A DNA stretch of 64,000 bases from Plazaster borealis (taxonomy: Eukaryota; Echinodermata; Asteroidea; Forcipulatida; Labidiasteridae): NCBI GenBank assembly GCA_021014325.1, contig CM037461.1:22367376-22431375 (forward strand), written 5' to 3'. The translations under genes and the position numbers were made by a program. The first letter of the stretch is position 1. Every line of letters begins with the position of its first letter. Under the pieces are notes generated by a model. That model saw only the letters and a program-made list of their open reading frames with translations. It had not been told where the DNA came from and did not search any database. Shown in pieces: positions 12,697 to 23,119 of this stretch.

Positions 12697-13479
12697 TTCG
12701 TCCAACTCTCATCAGGGAATTCCCAGGGGTAGTCATTGGTGGCACTTTTTTAATGTTTTGTTTATGTCAAGGAATCAATCGAGAGCAATTTTGTTTGTTT
12801 ACTTTGCCACGCCATTGGAACTTGGAATTTTAGGGATTTTTGACCGAATTCTTGGCTGCAAACGAACCCTTCAAAACAGTCTGATGGCATTATGCATGGT
12901 TTAAAATAATATTATTGCAGCTTTGCTTTTGGTCTGTTTGTTTGTTTGTTTTGGTTTTTTAGGGAGGGGGTAATTATTCATTCAGCCCTCCAATTCCAAC
13001 CAAACTGTCAACATTTCATTACATTGTGGGGTCATGTGAGTGAAAGAAACGAAAGACTGTACTTTTGTTTAATACGCTTTGGGCTTTATTTCGATTGCAC
13101 CAATCGAATTAAGCAGTGGTAATTTGGGTTCTTGTAATTCATTTTTCTCTGGAAGATTGATACTGGTGAAAACTTTATGATCGGAGAGCTTTCATAAATT
13201 GAAACTGTTTGTTTTTTCTCGATTATATCCAAAGCCGTATAATTTATCTTAAGAACACACAAGCATAAAATGCAAGTTCTTACGCGTAAACTGGAATCTG
13301 AACTTTGTTACTTAGCTTAATTTCAATAAATAGTTTTATAAAAATACAAATAGTTTTGTTTATGTAGAGGCACGGGAAGTAGGCCCTCTATACTAAAAGG
13401 GCACTAAAATACTACACAGATGATGACGTCATATAAAGACGATCTCCTGCACTTGAATTGATCTTTAATCCCCCAGTCA

Positions 13480-13805
13480 ATAGACCATGTGACCTTTGTT
13501 TACAATAAGTGTGACCTTGCACATTCTTGGGCCTTTCTACCAGGCAAGATACTGCACTGGTCATATGGAAAAGTTTACATTTTGTGTCATAATTTCCACA
13601 GAGTTTTAAAAGTAACAGCTGAACAAGTTTTGAGATGTGCCCCCTTCCCTCATATCAAAAGTTGATAAAAATTAGACAGTAAATCTCAAACAATTTAGGT
13701 TTTTATGGTTTCGTCCCATTGAGCTGTGTACAATACGTGCCTGCAGGAAGTCCAGACTTGGTGGCTCTTTTGTAAACATGTGATGTCACAGGTCACATCG
13801 TCTAT
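13480..13805. mobile_element. Foldback MITE family F
   Basis: Ends ATAGACCATGTGACCTTTG and GTCACAGGTCACATCGTCTAT; interior with ACTGGTCATATGGAAAAGTT. Copies at 16710, 8723 and 38854. Confidence 0.65.
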
Positions 13806-14877
13806 AGCACACACTACAAACTAGCACAACCCAATCACTAATGTGAAGGGCAAAAGGTCAACACAAGGCTGGCTACATACAAGTTAGTATACCAGATACT
13901 AGCCCTGAAAATGAAAATATTTCTCTGAAAAAAGGGATTTAAACACAAAACGATACACTCACAAGGAGATTTGGGACATTATCCCTCTCACTAGACTGTG
14001 CAAGTCTTGCGCGTATCGAAAACGAGAAGAAGAAAACAACTCGAACGAAGACTTTATTTTTCTATGAAATCAATTCTTCTTTTAAAAATTATATTTTTAA
14101 ACAAAATCCCGCCAGCGTAAAACTCGATATGGTTTGGACCACAATGGTCCCGGAAGTTCGAATTTGCGCGAGACTTGCACAGTCTATAAGCTAGTATTCG
14201 TATACAAAATAAAGAGAAATACCAACAGAAAGTAAAGGCTCTCTTATGCTCAAAGCTAATGGAAAAGAGTCAAAAGGTAAATATGCTAATTATAAAGTTG
14301 AATAAGCCACTTGAAAATTAAGGGCGCACTCTGTCTTCCTACCAATATAAAAAAAAATTAATTTCCCGTTGATTTCAACCTGACATATCAGCCAATATTA
14401 ATTAACCAATCATTGAGAATTTTTCGAATGATCGATTAGTCAACCAGGCGTCATCAAACTGATCGATTAATCAATAAACTTAGCTTGATTTTGTAATATC
14501 AGCAATCAAATGCAACTCAAAAACTGTGATAAATAAATAAATAACATTGTGGTTTATTCCTTAAATAAATAAATAACGAATTTTTAGAAAACAATGCACT
14601 TTATTCAAACCTGCTTCTCTTGAACCCGTTTGTGTAGGTAAATGGCGCCATCTTGTGGTTGCCTATAACTTACTCTTGACACACACACCTGCAACGGGGA
14701 CGTCCTCGTACAAATCTGACACCCAACTACGACAAAATATTTCAAAAGATAGCAATTAAAATCAAGATACTGGGAAAAAATACGTTGGCATGTTTAAATT
14801 GAGAAGTATACACCAGACGTGATTTTCTTTGTAGCCGTTTAGCCTCTTCTCCGTTGGGTGTAGAGTGATGTAACCAG

Positions 14878-14999
14878 CTCTCTTAAAGTTTTAGATTGAA
14901 ATTCACCCTAATCGATTGAAACTAGTGACAACTGCAGATGTTTGTGTCCCTATAGTTTCAATTGATTAGGGTGAATTTCAGTCTGAAACTTTACGAGAG
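14878..14999. mobile_element. Foldback element family H
   Basis: Arms TTAGATTGAAATTCACCCTA (14891 on) and TAGGGTGAATTTCAGTCTGA (14967 on), about 50 bp each. Second copy at 37335-37449. Confidence 0.6.
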
Positions 15000-15189
15000 A
15001 TATAACCCGTTGGCGGTTTATTGGAACAGTATTATAGCGTTAACTTGATAATCGTTATCAATCCACAAGGGGTGATGGGCTTTTGGTCGGTACTTTCTGC
15101 CCCAAACATCCCTTTAATTACCATTTGTGTTTGTTTTGTCAAGCTGTATATTAAAAAATATAAATGGTTTAGGCTTGTAGTTTTTTATC

Positions 15190-15420
15190 CCTGGGGCTTT
15201 TTCCAAATCTTGGCTCCGGGCTCCAGGCTCCGGCTCCGGGCTCCGGCTCCGGGCTCGGGGCTCCGTTTGATGCTGGAAATACTGTGCAAAATGTATACTG
15301 TTCTAAAATTGATGACAGAGCCCAAGCTGCAGCCTGAGCCAGAGCCAGCGCCGAGGTTTGAAAAGGGCTCCTTTAGCCAAACCTCCAGTTCTGTTGCATC
15401 TTTGGGCTTTTTCCCCAATC
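15190..15420. repeat. GC-rich CTCCGGG repeats with inverted flanks
   Basis: GGCTCCGGGCTC units at 15209-15265 face GAGCCAGAGCCAGC at 15335-15350; GGGGCTTTTTCCAAATC and TTTGGGCTTTTTCCCC flank them. Open in several frames because of composition, not coding evidence. Confidence 0.5.
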
Positions 15421-15762
15421 AAATAACATGTGTTTCCACTATTGGTCATTTTCAGCAATGAGATGATTGGGTTGCTAAAACCACAGCCTTACTTTCGTAC
15501 CAAATCTTCTTCTGACACAGCGAGGGTGCTATAGAAAAGGCCCTTTTCCCAGAGCTGTGTATCAGAGTTGCGACATCATGGAGGGACCAGCTTTCTTTGG
15601 TCACGTGATTGATGGACGTCATTGTTTTAGTCCAATTGTAGCACATTAACCCAATATGCAATCTAGTCTGGCACCCTGTGTGCCGCACATAACTTTTTGT
15701 TTTCTTGTTTTCTTCTTTTGTATACCAAAAATGGCTTCTAATCGCAAGTTGTCGCAACTCTC

Positions 15763-15985
15763 TCAATACAGAGCTCTGTCTTTTACGTCATATTTTAATA
15801 AACAAAGGGCCAGGGTCGGAAGAAAAATAGGACTGAACACATACTCGTTATTGACTCTCCTTTGAACTTGAACTTTGTAGTAGACGAGTTCACAATGATT
15901 GTCGGTCACACTCTTACCAGCACTGTCAATGCACGGTGCGGATGCGCCATCTTTCAGTTCCGCGAATTGCATTACTTTCGGGCGC
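15763..15985 (-). CDS. IL17: IL-17-like terminal exon
   Basis: Acceptor TTCTACAACATAG; opens RPKVMQFAELKDG and carries CIDSAGKSVTDNHCELVYYK then VQRR, ending at TGA after 74 codons. An internal GTATGT (exon end 15845) could instead splice to an unseen exon bearing the canonical C-x-C end; I did not find such an exon. Confidence 0.65.
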
Positions 15986-18900
15986 CTATGTTGTAGAAAA
16001 GAAAATAATACGTTATATACACTTTGAAACCCTGCAAAGAGGTACTTTGTCAGCACCTCGTGCTGACCATTGTCTTAGCCACGTCGTACACACTGGCATG
16101 GTCAGCTCATATGCCATGATATCCTATTAAGCTGGACCATGCCACACGTCCTAGAGGGGTTTGTCAATCAACAGGGGTCAGTGACTTGGTTGAGAGGGGG
16201 CAGTGAAACTCTGCCTGCATCCATTGTTGAAAAATTGGTATCTAAATTGTCAATTGTATAGATGAAACCAAATTATAAAACTTGTAAAGCAAACAAATAG
16301 GCTTAAATTAACCCAGTCAATACCTGAACGTTTGTTAACAACACTCTAAGATAAACAACATAAAATTCGTTGACAAAATTGCAAGTCTGGTGGTCTTGTG
16401 TTTATGAAAAATAATACCTCACCTCATCTTTAATTTTAAAACTTAGGCTTTGTTCAACTGTTGGCTTTGAGACTGATAAATATTTTTCAATTCTGCGGAG
16501 TATGAAAGTTTTACCGATGAGACAAATGAGATAAATCTTCTCTTAGTGCTTTTTCAAGTAAACAAGTTTAATTGTGACACTCTGTAGATAGATTTTGTAC
16601 TCCTTTTGGTTCTGGTCTGGCAACAAATTATCTGGTTCAGTAAAAGTTTTGAGCTACATCCCTTGCATTCTTGTGGATTTCAATTCCCCCAAGTTCAAGC
16701 CCTGCTACTATAGACGATGTGAGCTGTGACATCACATGTTTACAAAAGAGCCACCAAGCCTGGACTTCCTGCAGGCACGATTTAAACCATAAAAACTTAA
16801 TTTTATGGGGATTGCACTGTCTAATTTGTTTCAACTTTTGATATGATGAAAGTGGGCACATCTCAAAACTTGTTCAGCTGTTACTTTTATAACTCTTGGA
16901 TTTATGTGGAAATTATTACACAAAATGTAAACTTTCACATATGACTAGTGCAGTATCTTGCCTGCCAGAAAGGCCCAAGAATACAAGGTCACACTTATTG
17001 TAAACAAAGATCACAAGGTCAACGAATGGGTTTTCAACTTGGATTGAAATACAGCAAGTGAAGATGATTGTCTAACACAAGGAGGGGGTTATTCCATAGT
17101 TTAGGAGCAGCATAGACACACCCGATCACCGGTATTGTCATAGTAAACCTCAGGTGCTGTCGTCATCAGTGATATTTCCAACAAATCCTTTTCGCTTTTC
17201 ACTAAAGGATTTCATTTCCTTCCAACGTATATGCTAATGGGAATTAATTTCTAAGTGTGAATCTATGTTTACTCCTAATAAACTTAATATTTATTCAGCT
17301 GAATAAACTGTCATGAACAACGTGGCTTGATAAGACACGATCTATTTCTGAAGAGATCTTTACGTGTATACGGATGTCCCGTTCGGAAATGGGCTTCATA
17401 TAATTATGATGCCCGTTTCCAAACGGGACATCCGTAGACACGTATACAGGTCTGTCCATGAAATAATAATAGACAGTGTCTTTATCAAGCCATGTGGTTT
17501 ACTGATAAGGATGGCTTCCCTTGTGGGACCTTTGCCAACATGTTCTGTTAAAACAGACTAAATTCACCCATGGAGGTAGAATTCTACCTCCATGATTCAC
17601 ATGACGTCACATAGATATGACGACACACGGTATTTATGGCAATACACGATACACCAATTGCATGCGCCATTTTTGGTGTCAGATTCCCTTCCATGTGTGT
17701 GAAACCATGTAGGAATAAAACCACAATGGTCTTATACCTCCATGGTGAAACTGTGCAGTGCGCATTTTTGACAATGTATTATTCAATTCTCAAAAACTGT
17801 AGACCTTTCTCATTCTATTGCAACGTCACAGCCCGAGTTTTTGCCAACCAAAGGTGGACAAAATATATGGGAAGCCATAAATGCAAACCTAAGATAGATA
17901 CAACAGTCAGTTTGTAACAATGTTACACCAAATATTATTCAAAAATAGTGTTGAATTTGTTGGAAGCAAAGCAGTCAATCATTGGATGTGGGGGTTTTTA
18001 ATTGAAAATTTGCAGAAATGTTGACTTTGGTCATCATCTGTAAACACTGAGTAATTTGTTTGCTAACAATCGGCCGTCCATGACGAATAGTGCGGTTTGT
18101 TTTTTTAACAATAGAAAAGTCTATAGCATGTCAGGCAAAAATATTTATGTTGAGGTTTTCTACCATGAACATCTGTAAACCATGTAAAGTGATGTGCAAA
18201 TCTGTGAACGCCTATATTTTCACTCTTACCAATGTTGTATACACCCACACTTCAAAGGAATGGGGTCACAATGTTTGTCCATACAGGAAATTGGTTGGTG
18301 GCCAATAACATCCTGATACCATACCAAAAAAACCCCCAGATCTTTCTGTCTTCCCAAAATGATAACATCAAGTTCTTAAAATACCACCAAATGTGAAGGA
18401 CAGATATCGGTTTCACCCCAAACTCTAGTAAAGATATCACATGTGATATCACATGTGATGTCACAAATTAGCATTAAAGATGCTAGGTCAAATTTTCGGC
18501 CGATTTGTCCCGCAAACATTTTGATTTGAATTGAAAATGTAAGGTATTTGTATAGATTCGAGAAAGTCATATTAGCTTTCTTAAGGCATTGCACAAGAGC
18601 AAAATCCGCCAATGATAAGTGGTAATCAAAGACTTATAGTGAATTGTTGAGCTATGCATGATGCACAATGTGGCGTGCGGGACGTTGAAATGTTATTAAA
18701 ATAGAGCCCTTGCATTGGCCGCCGTTGCCGGGGTCAAACAATGGAAACATCACGTGCAAAATTGTATATTTATTGCATGATTGACCCACTTAGAACATTT
18801 TGACGCAACTCAAAACCCAATTTACCCATAAAGATGGCGTCTATCAGAAACAATTTATGCAGCCTCGCTACCATGGGCAGCTCCGTATCGATACCTCTCG

Positions 18901-20337
18901 AGCAAGGCATTCTGGGAAAGAAAACAAAATGGCGCGGCGATATCGTACACCATGGGAACGAGGTTGCAATAGACCTTTCTTTTGTTGATAAACAAACCGC
19001 GCTGGTTGGCATGGACGGCCGAATGTTAGCAAAACATTCAATCGTGTTAACAAATGTTGTGTCCAAATTCAACATTTCTGTAAACTTTCAATCAACCAAA
19101 AATACATACAATGATTGGTTGCTTTGTTTCCAACAAATTCAACACTATTTGGAATATTTGTGTAACATTATTACAAACTGTGGCTATCTGCTTATGCTTT
19201 GCATTTATGGCTTTCCATAGTTTTCCAACCTCGGTTGGCAAAAACTTGGGCTGTGACGTTTCAAAAGAAAGGTCTATTTATGGACCTTTGATCCCTTATA
19301 CGACGCGGAACGCATCTACGCACAATGCGCGTCTACCATTTTCACCACGTTGGCAGTCAATATAGACCCCTTGCATAACGCGAAACGCTACATGGATGTT
19401 GAGGTCACGCGCATGTTTTTACACACAAAGAACAGCTATCGTCCAATGATTTGCCTCCTTTGGCCTCAGTGAGGGTGCTTTTTGGCCTCAGTCAGTGCGC
19501 TTTTTAAGCGTGTGACGTCCTATGCGGGGGGTCTATTCCTTTGCGTACATTTTAACTCTCAAAATAGCGGACATGATAGGCAAGTGAAAGTGCACGCTGT
19601 GCGTCCTGAATTGGTCCTATAGACTATGATTGGTCCATAGACTGTGCAAGTCTCTTGCTTATTTGGACAGGGACCCGTTGAAGTGCGCGAGGTTGTTACC
19701 TTCACGCGTCGTTAAAGCAATGTACGTGGGAACAAAGTGGTCCCAAAAAATGTCGGAATACGCGCGAGACGTGCACGGTCTATAATAGGCCTAGGCCTAA
19801 AATAGACTACAACGTATTATTAACACCACAGACTTACCTCAATTCGTTTATGTTCGTGTTGTAAACCCACTGACACATTGCCCGTACAGGTATTGTGTCG
19901 TCTGACGCTGTTTCCGTGGGTAAACCTACATTCACATGTGTGCTCTTTGCGATGCGTTTGCTGTCTGTACCAAAAACCGCAGGTAAAACATCTCCTGTAG
20001 TCACTTTCATTCCGATCTCTGTACTCCCTGCTTCAAGAGACACGACATCAGTGAGCTGGTCGTTGCCGCTTAAGTTGAGATCAGTGCTTACTCCTTTCTT
20101 GGTCGGCAACAACTCGTGGCTCACCTGTAACTCGGTGTTTTCGACCAAGCTGTCGTCACCGGAGGTAGCGCCAGCAGGCGTGCCATTTGAGATGGTGGTT
20201 GAACAGTTGAGCCGGTTGCATTTTGATACAGTTGACTTCATAAACGTCGGAGATTCCCCCAGGGTGGTCGGAGCAGAACTCACAACTGAAGAGAGCATGG
20301 CGATGAAAAACAGTACACGCAGTACCAGCGACTGGGT
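15763..20337 (-). CDS. IL17: IL-17-like secreted cytokine, two exons, start uncertain
   Basis: Exons 19838-20337 and 15763-15985 join in phase (AG|G) to give 240 residues plus a stop. IL-17 proteins are secreted cystine-knot cytokines that bind IL17R on cells. The signature C-Q-W-V-Y...R-R-P spans the junction with the spacing of IL-17A (Arg at Trp+10, Pro at Trp+12). The block from CID to the RR of VQVQRR spans 26 residues, the spacing I recall for human IL-17A, and DNHCELVYYKVQV matches the invertebrate C-x-x-V-x-Y pattern. A hydrophobic run (LVLRVLFFIAMLSSVVSSA) looks like a signal peptide. Oddities: the cysteine before CID is replaced by Leu, the C-terminal C-x-C is only one Cys, and the pre-domain region is a long Ser/Thr-rich stretch. 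The initiator is either in an upstream exon or at 20298. Confidence 0.7.
16710..17018. mobile_element. Foldback MITE family F, inverted copy in IL-17-like intron
   Basis: Same sequence as 13480-13805 in opposite orientation, starting ATAGACGATGTGAGCTGTGA. The right terminus is degraded. Confidence 0.65.
17320..17502. repeat. Compound inverted repeat in IL-17-like intron
   Basis: Outer arms GTGGCTTGATAAGACACGAT and GTGTCTTTATCAAGCCATGT; inner arms GTATACGGATGTCCCGTT and AACGGGACATCCGTAGACAC. Foldback, probably a MITE. Confidence 0.6.
17567..17594. repeat. Short perfect palindrome
   Basis: CATGGAGGTAGAA followed directly by its complement TTCTACCTCCATG. ACCTCCATGG recurs at 17738. Confidence 0.6.
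19363..19540. mobile_element. MITE family X, half copy, in IL-17-like intron
   Basis: Right half of the family (TTGCATAACGCGAAACGCTA to GGGGGTCTAT), inside the intron upstream of the IL-17-like last exon. Confidence 0.5.
19838..20337 (-). CDS. IL17: IL-17-like exon with signal-like segment and CxW motif
   Basis: Acceptor TTTATAACAG and perfect donor GTAAGT; open throughout. Encodes the hydrophobic leader, a ~120-residue Ser/Thr/Asp-rich region with a CNRLNC pair, and ends TIPVRAMCQWVYNTNINEL. A first in-frame ATG is at 20298, but starting there removes most of the leader. A non-coding exon ending at 20571 (GTAAGT donor) could be the 5'UTR. Confidence 0.7.
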
Positions 20338-20570
20338 CTGTTATAAAGTAAACATTGCTCATGTTTATGTTGAACCATGGTTTACACAATTATTTTCATG
20401 TGGGGAATTTCCTTATCATTGGCCACGTCAAAATAAAATATTGTTTGGCAGATCGAGGAAGCATAAAATGGGGGGAAACCTATAAATAAACAAGATAAAG
20501 GAAGTACCGATATAACATTCACAGATGTTTTAAAATATTTATAAAGCAAATAGTATGGTAAAAAACTTAC

Positions 20571-20720
20571 TCGATATAAGTTTTTATTTGATGAGGACTT
20601 TCAAACTTTTAACAATATGCAGAATTCCACTGTTTCGTTTGCGGTTTCATTCTATACACATACTGCAGTACCGTGTCCCGTTACCGCACTAAATATGATT
20701 AAATCATTTCGTAACCACAC
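20571..20720 (-). other. Possible 5' non-coding exon of the IL-17-like gene
   Basis: A strong donor (CGA|GTAAGTTTT at 20570) lies 233 nt upstream of the IL-17-like exon. No in-frame ATG precedes it after the nearest stop, so if used it is untranslated and the start would be 20298. The 5' limit given is arbitrary. Confidence 0.2.
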
Positions 20721-20867
20721 GTGTCCAATTTCAGATCAGGATTCAACATCAATAAAAACATTTCTCCCATTCAAAGTATTAAATGCTTCTATATTGAAAA
20801 AAAAACAATAATCCCCTTAAAGTTTCCTCTTAATAAAACCAAATTGACGTCAACCAACCGCCATAAT

Positions 20868-21017
20868 TAAAGGTAACCCGATGATGAAAACAATGGCAAC
20901 GCACATATTTTGTACGCGCCGCGCATAGAATTGGCCAGTGAACAACCTCCCTTTGACTTGTGGGCGGGAGAGAGCGCCCTACTCAAATGACGTCATGTGC
21001 ACGCGTAAGGTCTGTAC
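20868..21017. mobile_element. Dispersed element with CGCCGCGCATA core
   Basis: Shares GCGCCGCGCATA, ATTGGCCAGT, AGGGCGC and ATGACGTCAT blocks with 27302-27420 on the other strand. Confidence 0.45.
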
Positions 21018-21179
21018 ACGTGGTTTCATAATCGCATCGCCACGAGGATTTCCCAGATAACCTATCCAGTATATCATGTTTCTCAATCAGAAGGATACAA
21101 ATTAAGTGCACGCCTTACACCCCCACCCTTATCCCATTCGATTTGTAACCTTATGTATGTTTGTAACATAACCCAGTCC

Positions 21180-21345
21180 AAGGTTTTAGCCAGGATTTGG
21201 TAAAAGGGTGTCCAAATTTGGCTGAAATTTAAAAACTGGGTGTCCAAATTGTTCACTTACAATAGATTTACATGTAAAGGACAGGTGTCCAAATATAAAA
21301 CAGGGTGTCCCAAAGACACCCAGACACCCCTCTGGCTAATGCACT
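21180..21345. repeat. Single unit of the GTGTCCAAATT repeat
   Basis: AAGGTTTTAGCCAGGATTTGG then AACTGGGTGTCCAAATTGTT, as at 42875-43300; directly precedes the non-LTR relic. Confidence 0.6.
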
Positions 21346-21942
21346 ATGACTCGGTCGTTCTTAGTTTTCAGGACATTCCCTGTTGGGTCTAAATTTCACG
21401 AGGCTCATTACCACTACGCTCACATTCTTCGCACATTGCCTCAAGAATACAAGAAGAGTTATGTATTACCCCGCACCATGACACGCTATGGCAAATCGTG
21501 TCTTTTTTGTTATAGCTTTAACACTTTGGAACAAGCTACCCACCCATATTCAAGCGGCACCTCCATTTGGGTTCTTTTAAATTATAGAAACATACGATAA
21601 GCGCTCTGTTATAATTATTATTTATTGTTATAATAATGATGCACAATAATTGATCTTCGTGAACAATACTTTACTGCTGTGCAGTAGGCCAACGTCCTTG
21701 TCTCATTGTCCTAGTCCTTGTTGTTTGTGTAACTTATTTATGTTCAATTAGTGTGTAATATACTAAACTGTAATTCTGTTTGCAATCAATACCTTTAAGC
21801 TACACATGTCTTGGGGGTCTCTACTCGACAAGCTCTACTTTTTGGAGACCCCCACCACCCAAACACCCTGTATTGTGTATTTACCCCTGTATTATTATTG
21901 AATGAGTGGAAATAAAGTATTGAAGTATTGTATTGTAATTAA
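21346..21942 (+). pseudogene. Non-LTR retrotransposon 3' end (RT C-terminus plus 3'UTR)
   Basis: A frame at about 21530-21592 reads TLWNKLPTHIQAAPPFGFF, the conserved end of many non-LTR reverse-transcriptase ORFs; the part before it (TMTRYGKSCLF) is in another frame, so the ORF is broken. The 3'UTR holds a perfect 9-bp stem (21813-21821 with 21845-21853), AATAAA at 21911 and a TATTGTATTG tail. Confidence 0.7.
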
Positions 21943-22155
21943 ATTAACATCTTGTTGTTTAGAGACGTATTGTGCGGATTTTTGTTCTCCCTAGCTGCTC
22001 TCTCCAACCCACCCCTCCGAAGCTAAGGTTAACGTACCCAAAACGAGGCTAGTTAAGCAAATCCCTTCTCATTACCACTTCAGTACTATTTATCACTGTT
22101 GTTGGTACCTTGTAGTTGGTAAAAGAAAACTTAATTATTGAACGATCTACTTTAA

Positions 22156-22488
22156 AGGGTGTGTACAACATTGGTAAGAGTGAACATTTAAATGTTCACA
22201 GATTTACACACAGTTGGTATAAAGTTAGTTATGGTGCCTTGTTTTTGCTATAGGAATGCTATGTTTTTGCGAAATACCGTTAGTAAAACATTTAGTTTTG
22301 ATTTCGCGAGTCCAATACCAGATGTTTGAAAACAGTGAAAACATATAATTGGGCTTTTCACTATTTTCTTGCGACTCGAGTGTCTGATTGGGCTAAGACT
22401 TTCATAGGTTTAGTATTTCATGTATTGGGTCACATAAAGTGTGGATACTGTTCTTTGACAGTTACCAATGTTGTCATTGTGCTTTAAA
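22156..22488. mobile_element. TTAA-flanked MITE, GGGTGTGTACAACATTGGTA end
   Basis: Begins TTTAAAGGGTGTGTACAACA and ends in the imperfect complement ACCAATGTTGTCATTGTGC followed by TTTAAA. The interior resembles 4255-4515. Confidence 0.55.
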
Positions 22489-22920
22489 CAAATGAAATAC
22501 CCAAAAGCTCTCATGTTTAAATAACAGTATTGCTAATGGGTAGTTATATTTGGAGGAAATAAAAGTTTCTATAAAAAAGAAGATAAAAAAGATGATAACC
22601 AAAATTGTAGGGCCAACCTTTTTCATTGAAACCCAACAACTGATTTTGTGTACTTTGTAGTTGATAAAACAAAACTTAATTATTGAACCATCTACTTTGC
22701 AAATACCAAAAAAGCTGTCCTGTTGTCATATTTTGAAGAAAAAAATGTAAGTTTCTTACATCTTCTGACAAGTTTTAGGTACAAAAAAGTCGTACATACA
22801 ACTGAAAATACAAATTTGAATGATACTACACCGTATAAAGTTCGTCAGATATTGTTATCTGGATGTTTATGCTGTACAGAATGTTATTTCAAGCATACCG
22901 GCTCACAAAGCAATTCTTAC

Positions 22921-23068
22921 CTTCAGATGATGAGGCATTTTCACTCGATGTGTTGATATGATCTCTCCACTGATTATTGTCGAAGCTATGGTGAATCTGT
23001 TGTTCTATTTGCCAATACAATTCAGAAGTGTTGATATGAATTCTCCACAGCTTACTGCCGAAGCTATC
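22921..23068 (-). other. Possible exon made of an ~80-bp tandem repeat
   Basis: An open frame of 49 codons ending at a consensus donor (TCTGAAG|GTAAGA). Its sequence repeats: WRIHINTSELYWQIEQQIHH and WRDHINTSSENASSSE. The DNA is a diverged tandem duplication (22951-23030 against 23030-23114). No acceptor or neighbouring exon identified. Confidence 0.2.
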
Positions 23069-23119
23069 TTAGTGAGTGCTTAACAGTTGTCCTATTCGCA
23101 AATCGGTTTAGAAGTGTTG

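Larger units (their letters stand above)
12697..15762. other. Downstream of IL-17-like gene; no further coding seen
   Basis: Contains MITEs F and H, the CTCCGGG repeat, and an inverted pair around 13995-14190 (ACTGTGCAAGTCTTGCGCGTA and CGCGAGACTTGCACAGTCTAT), another MITE. AATAAA on the minus strand near 15019 could serve the IL-17-like mRNA but is 740 bp away. Confidence 0.4.

Noticed and set aside
15021..15461. 146-codon plus-strand frame
   Set aside because: Runs across the CTCCGGG simple repeat and SINE-like flanks; open on both strands, no domain.
18834..19220. 128-codon plus-strand frame
   Set aside because: Lies in the IL-17-like intron over dispersed repeats, is open on both strands and has no motif or splice context.
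19895..20485. 196-codon plus-strand open frame
   Set aside because: It is antisense to the IL-17-like exon, which has splice sites, a signal-like segment and a family signature; the plus frame has none.
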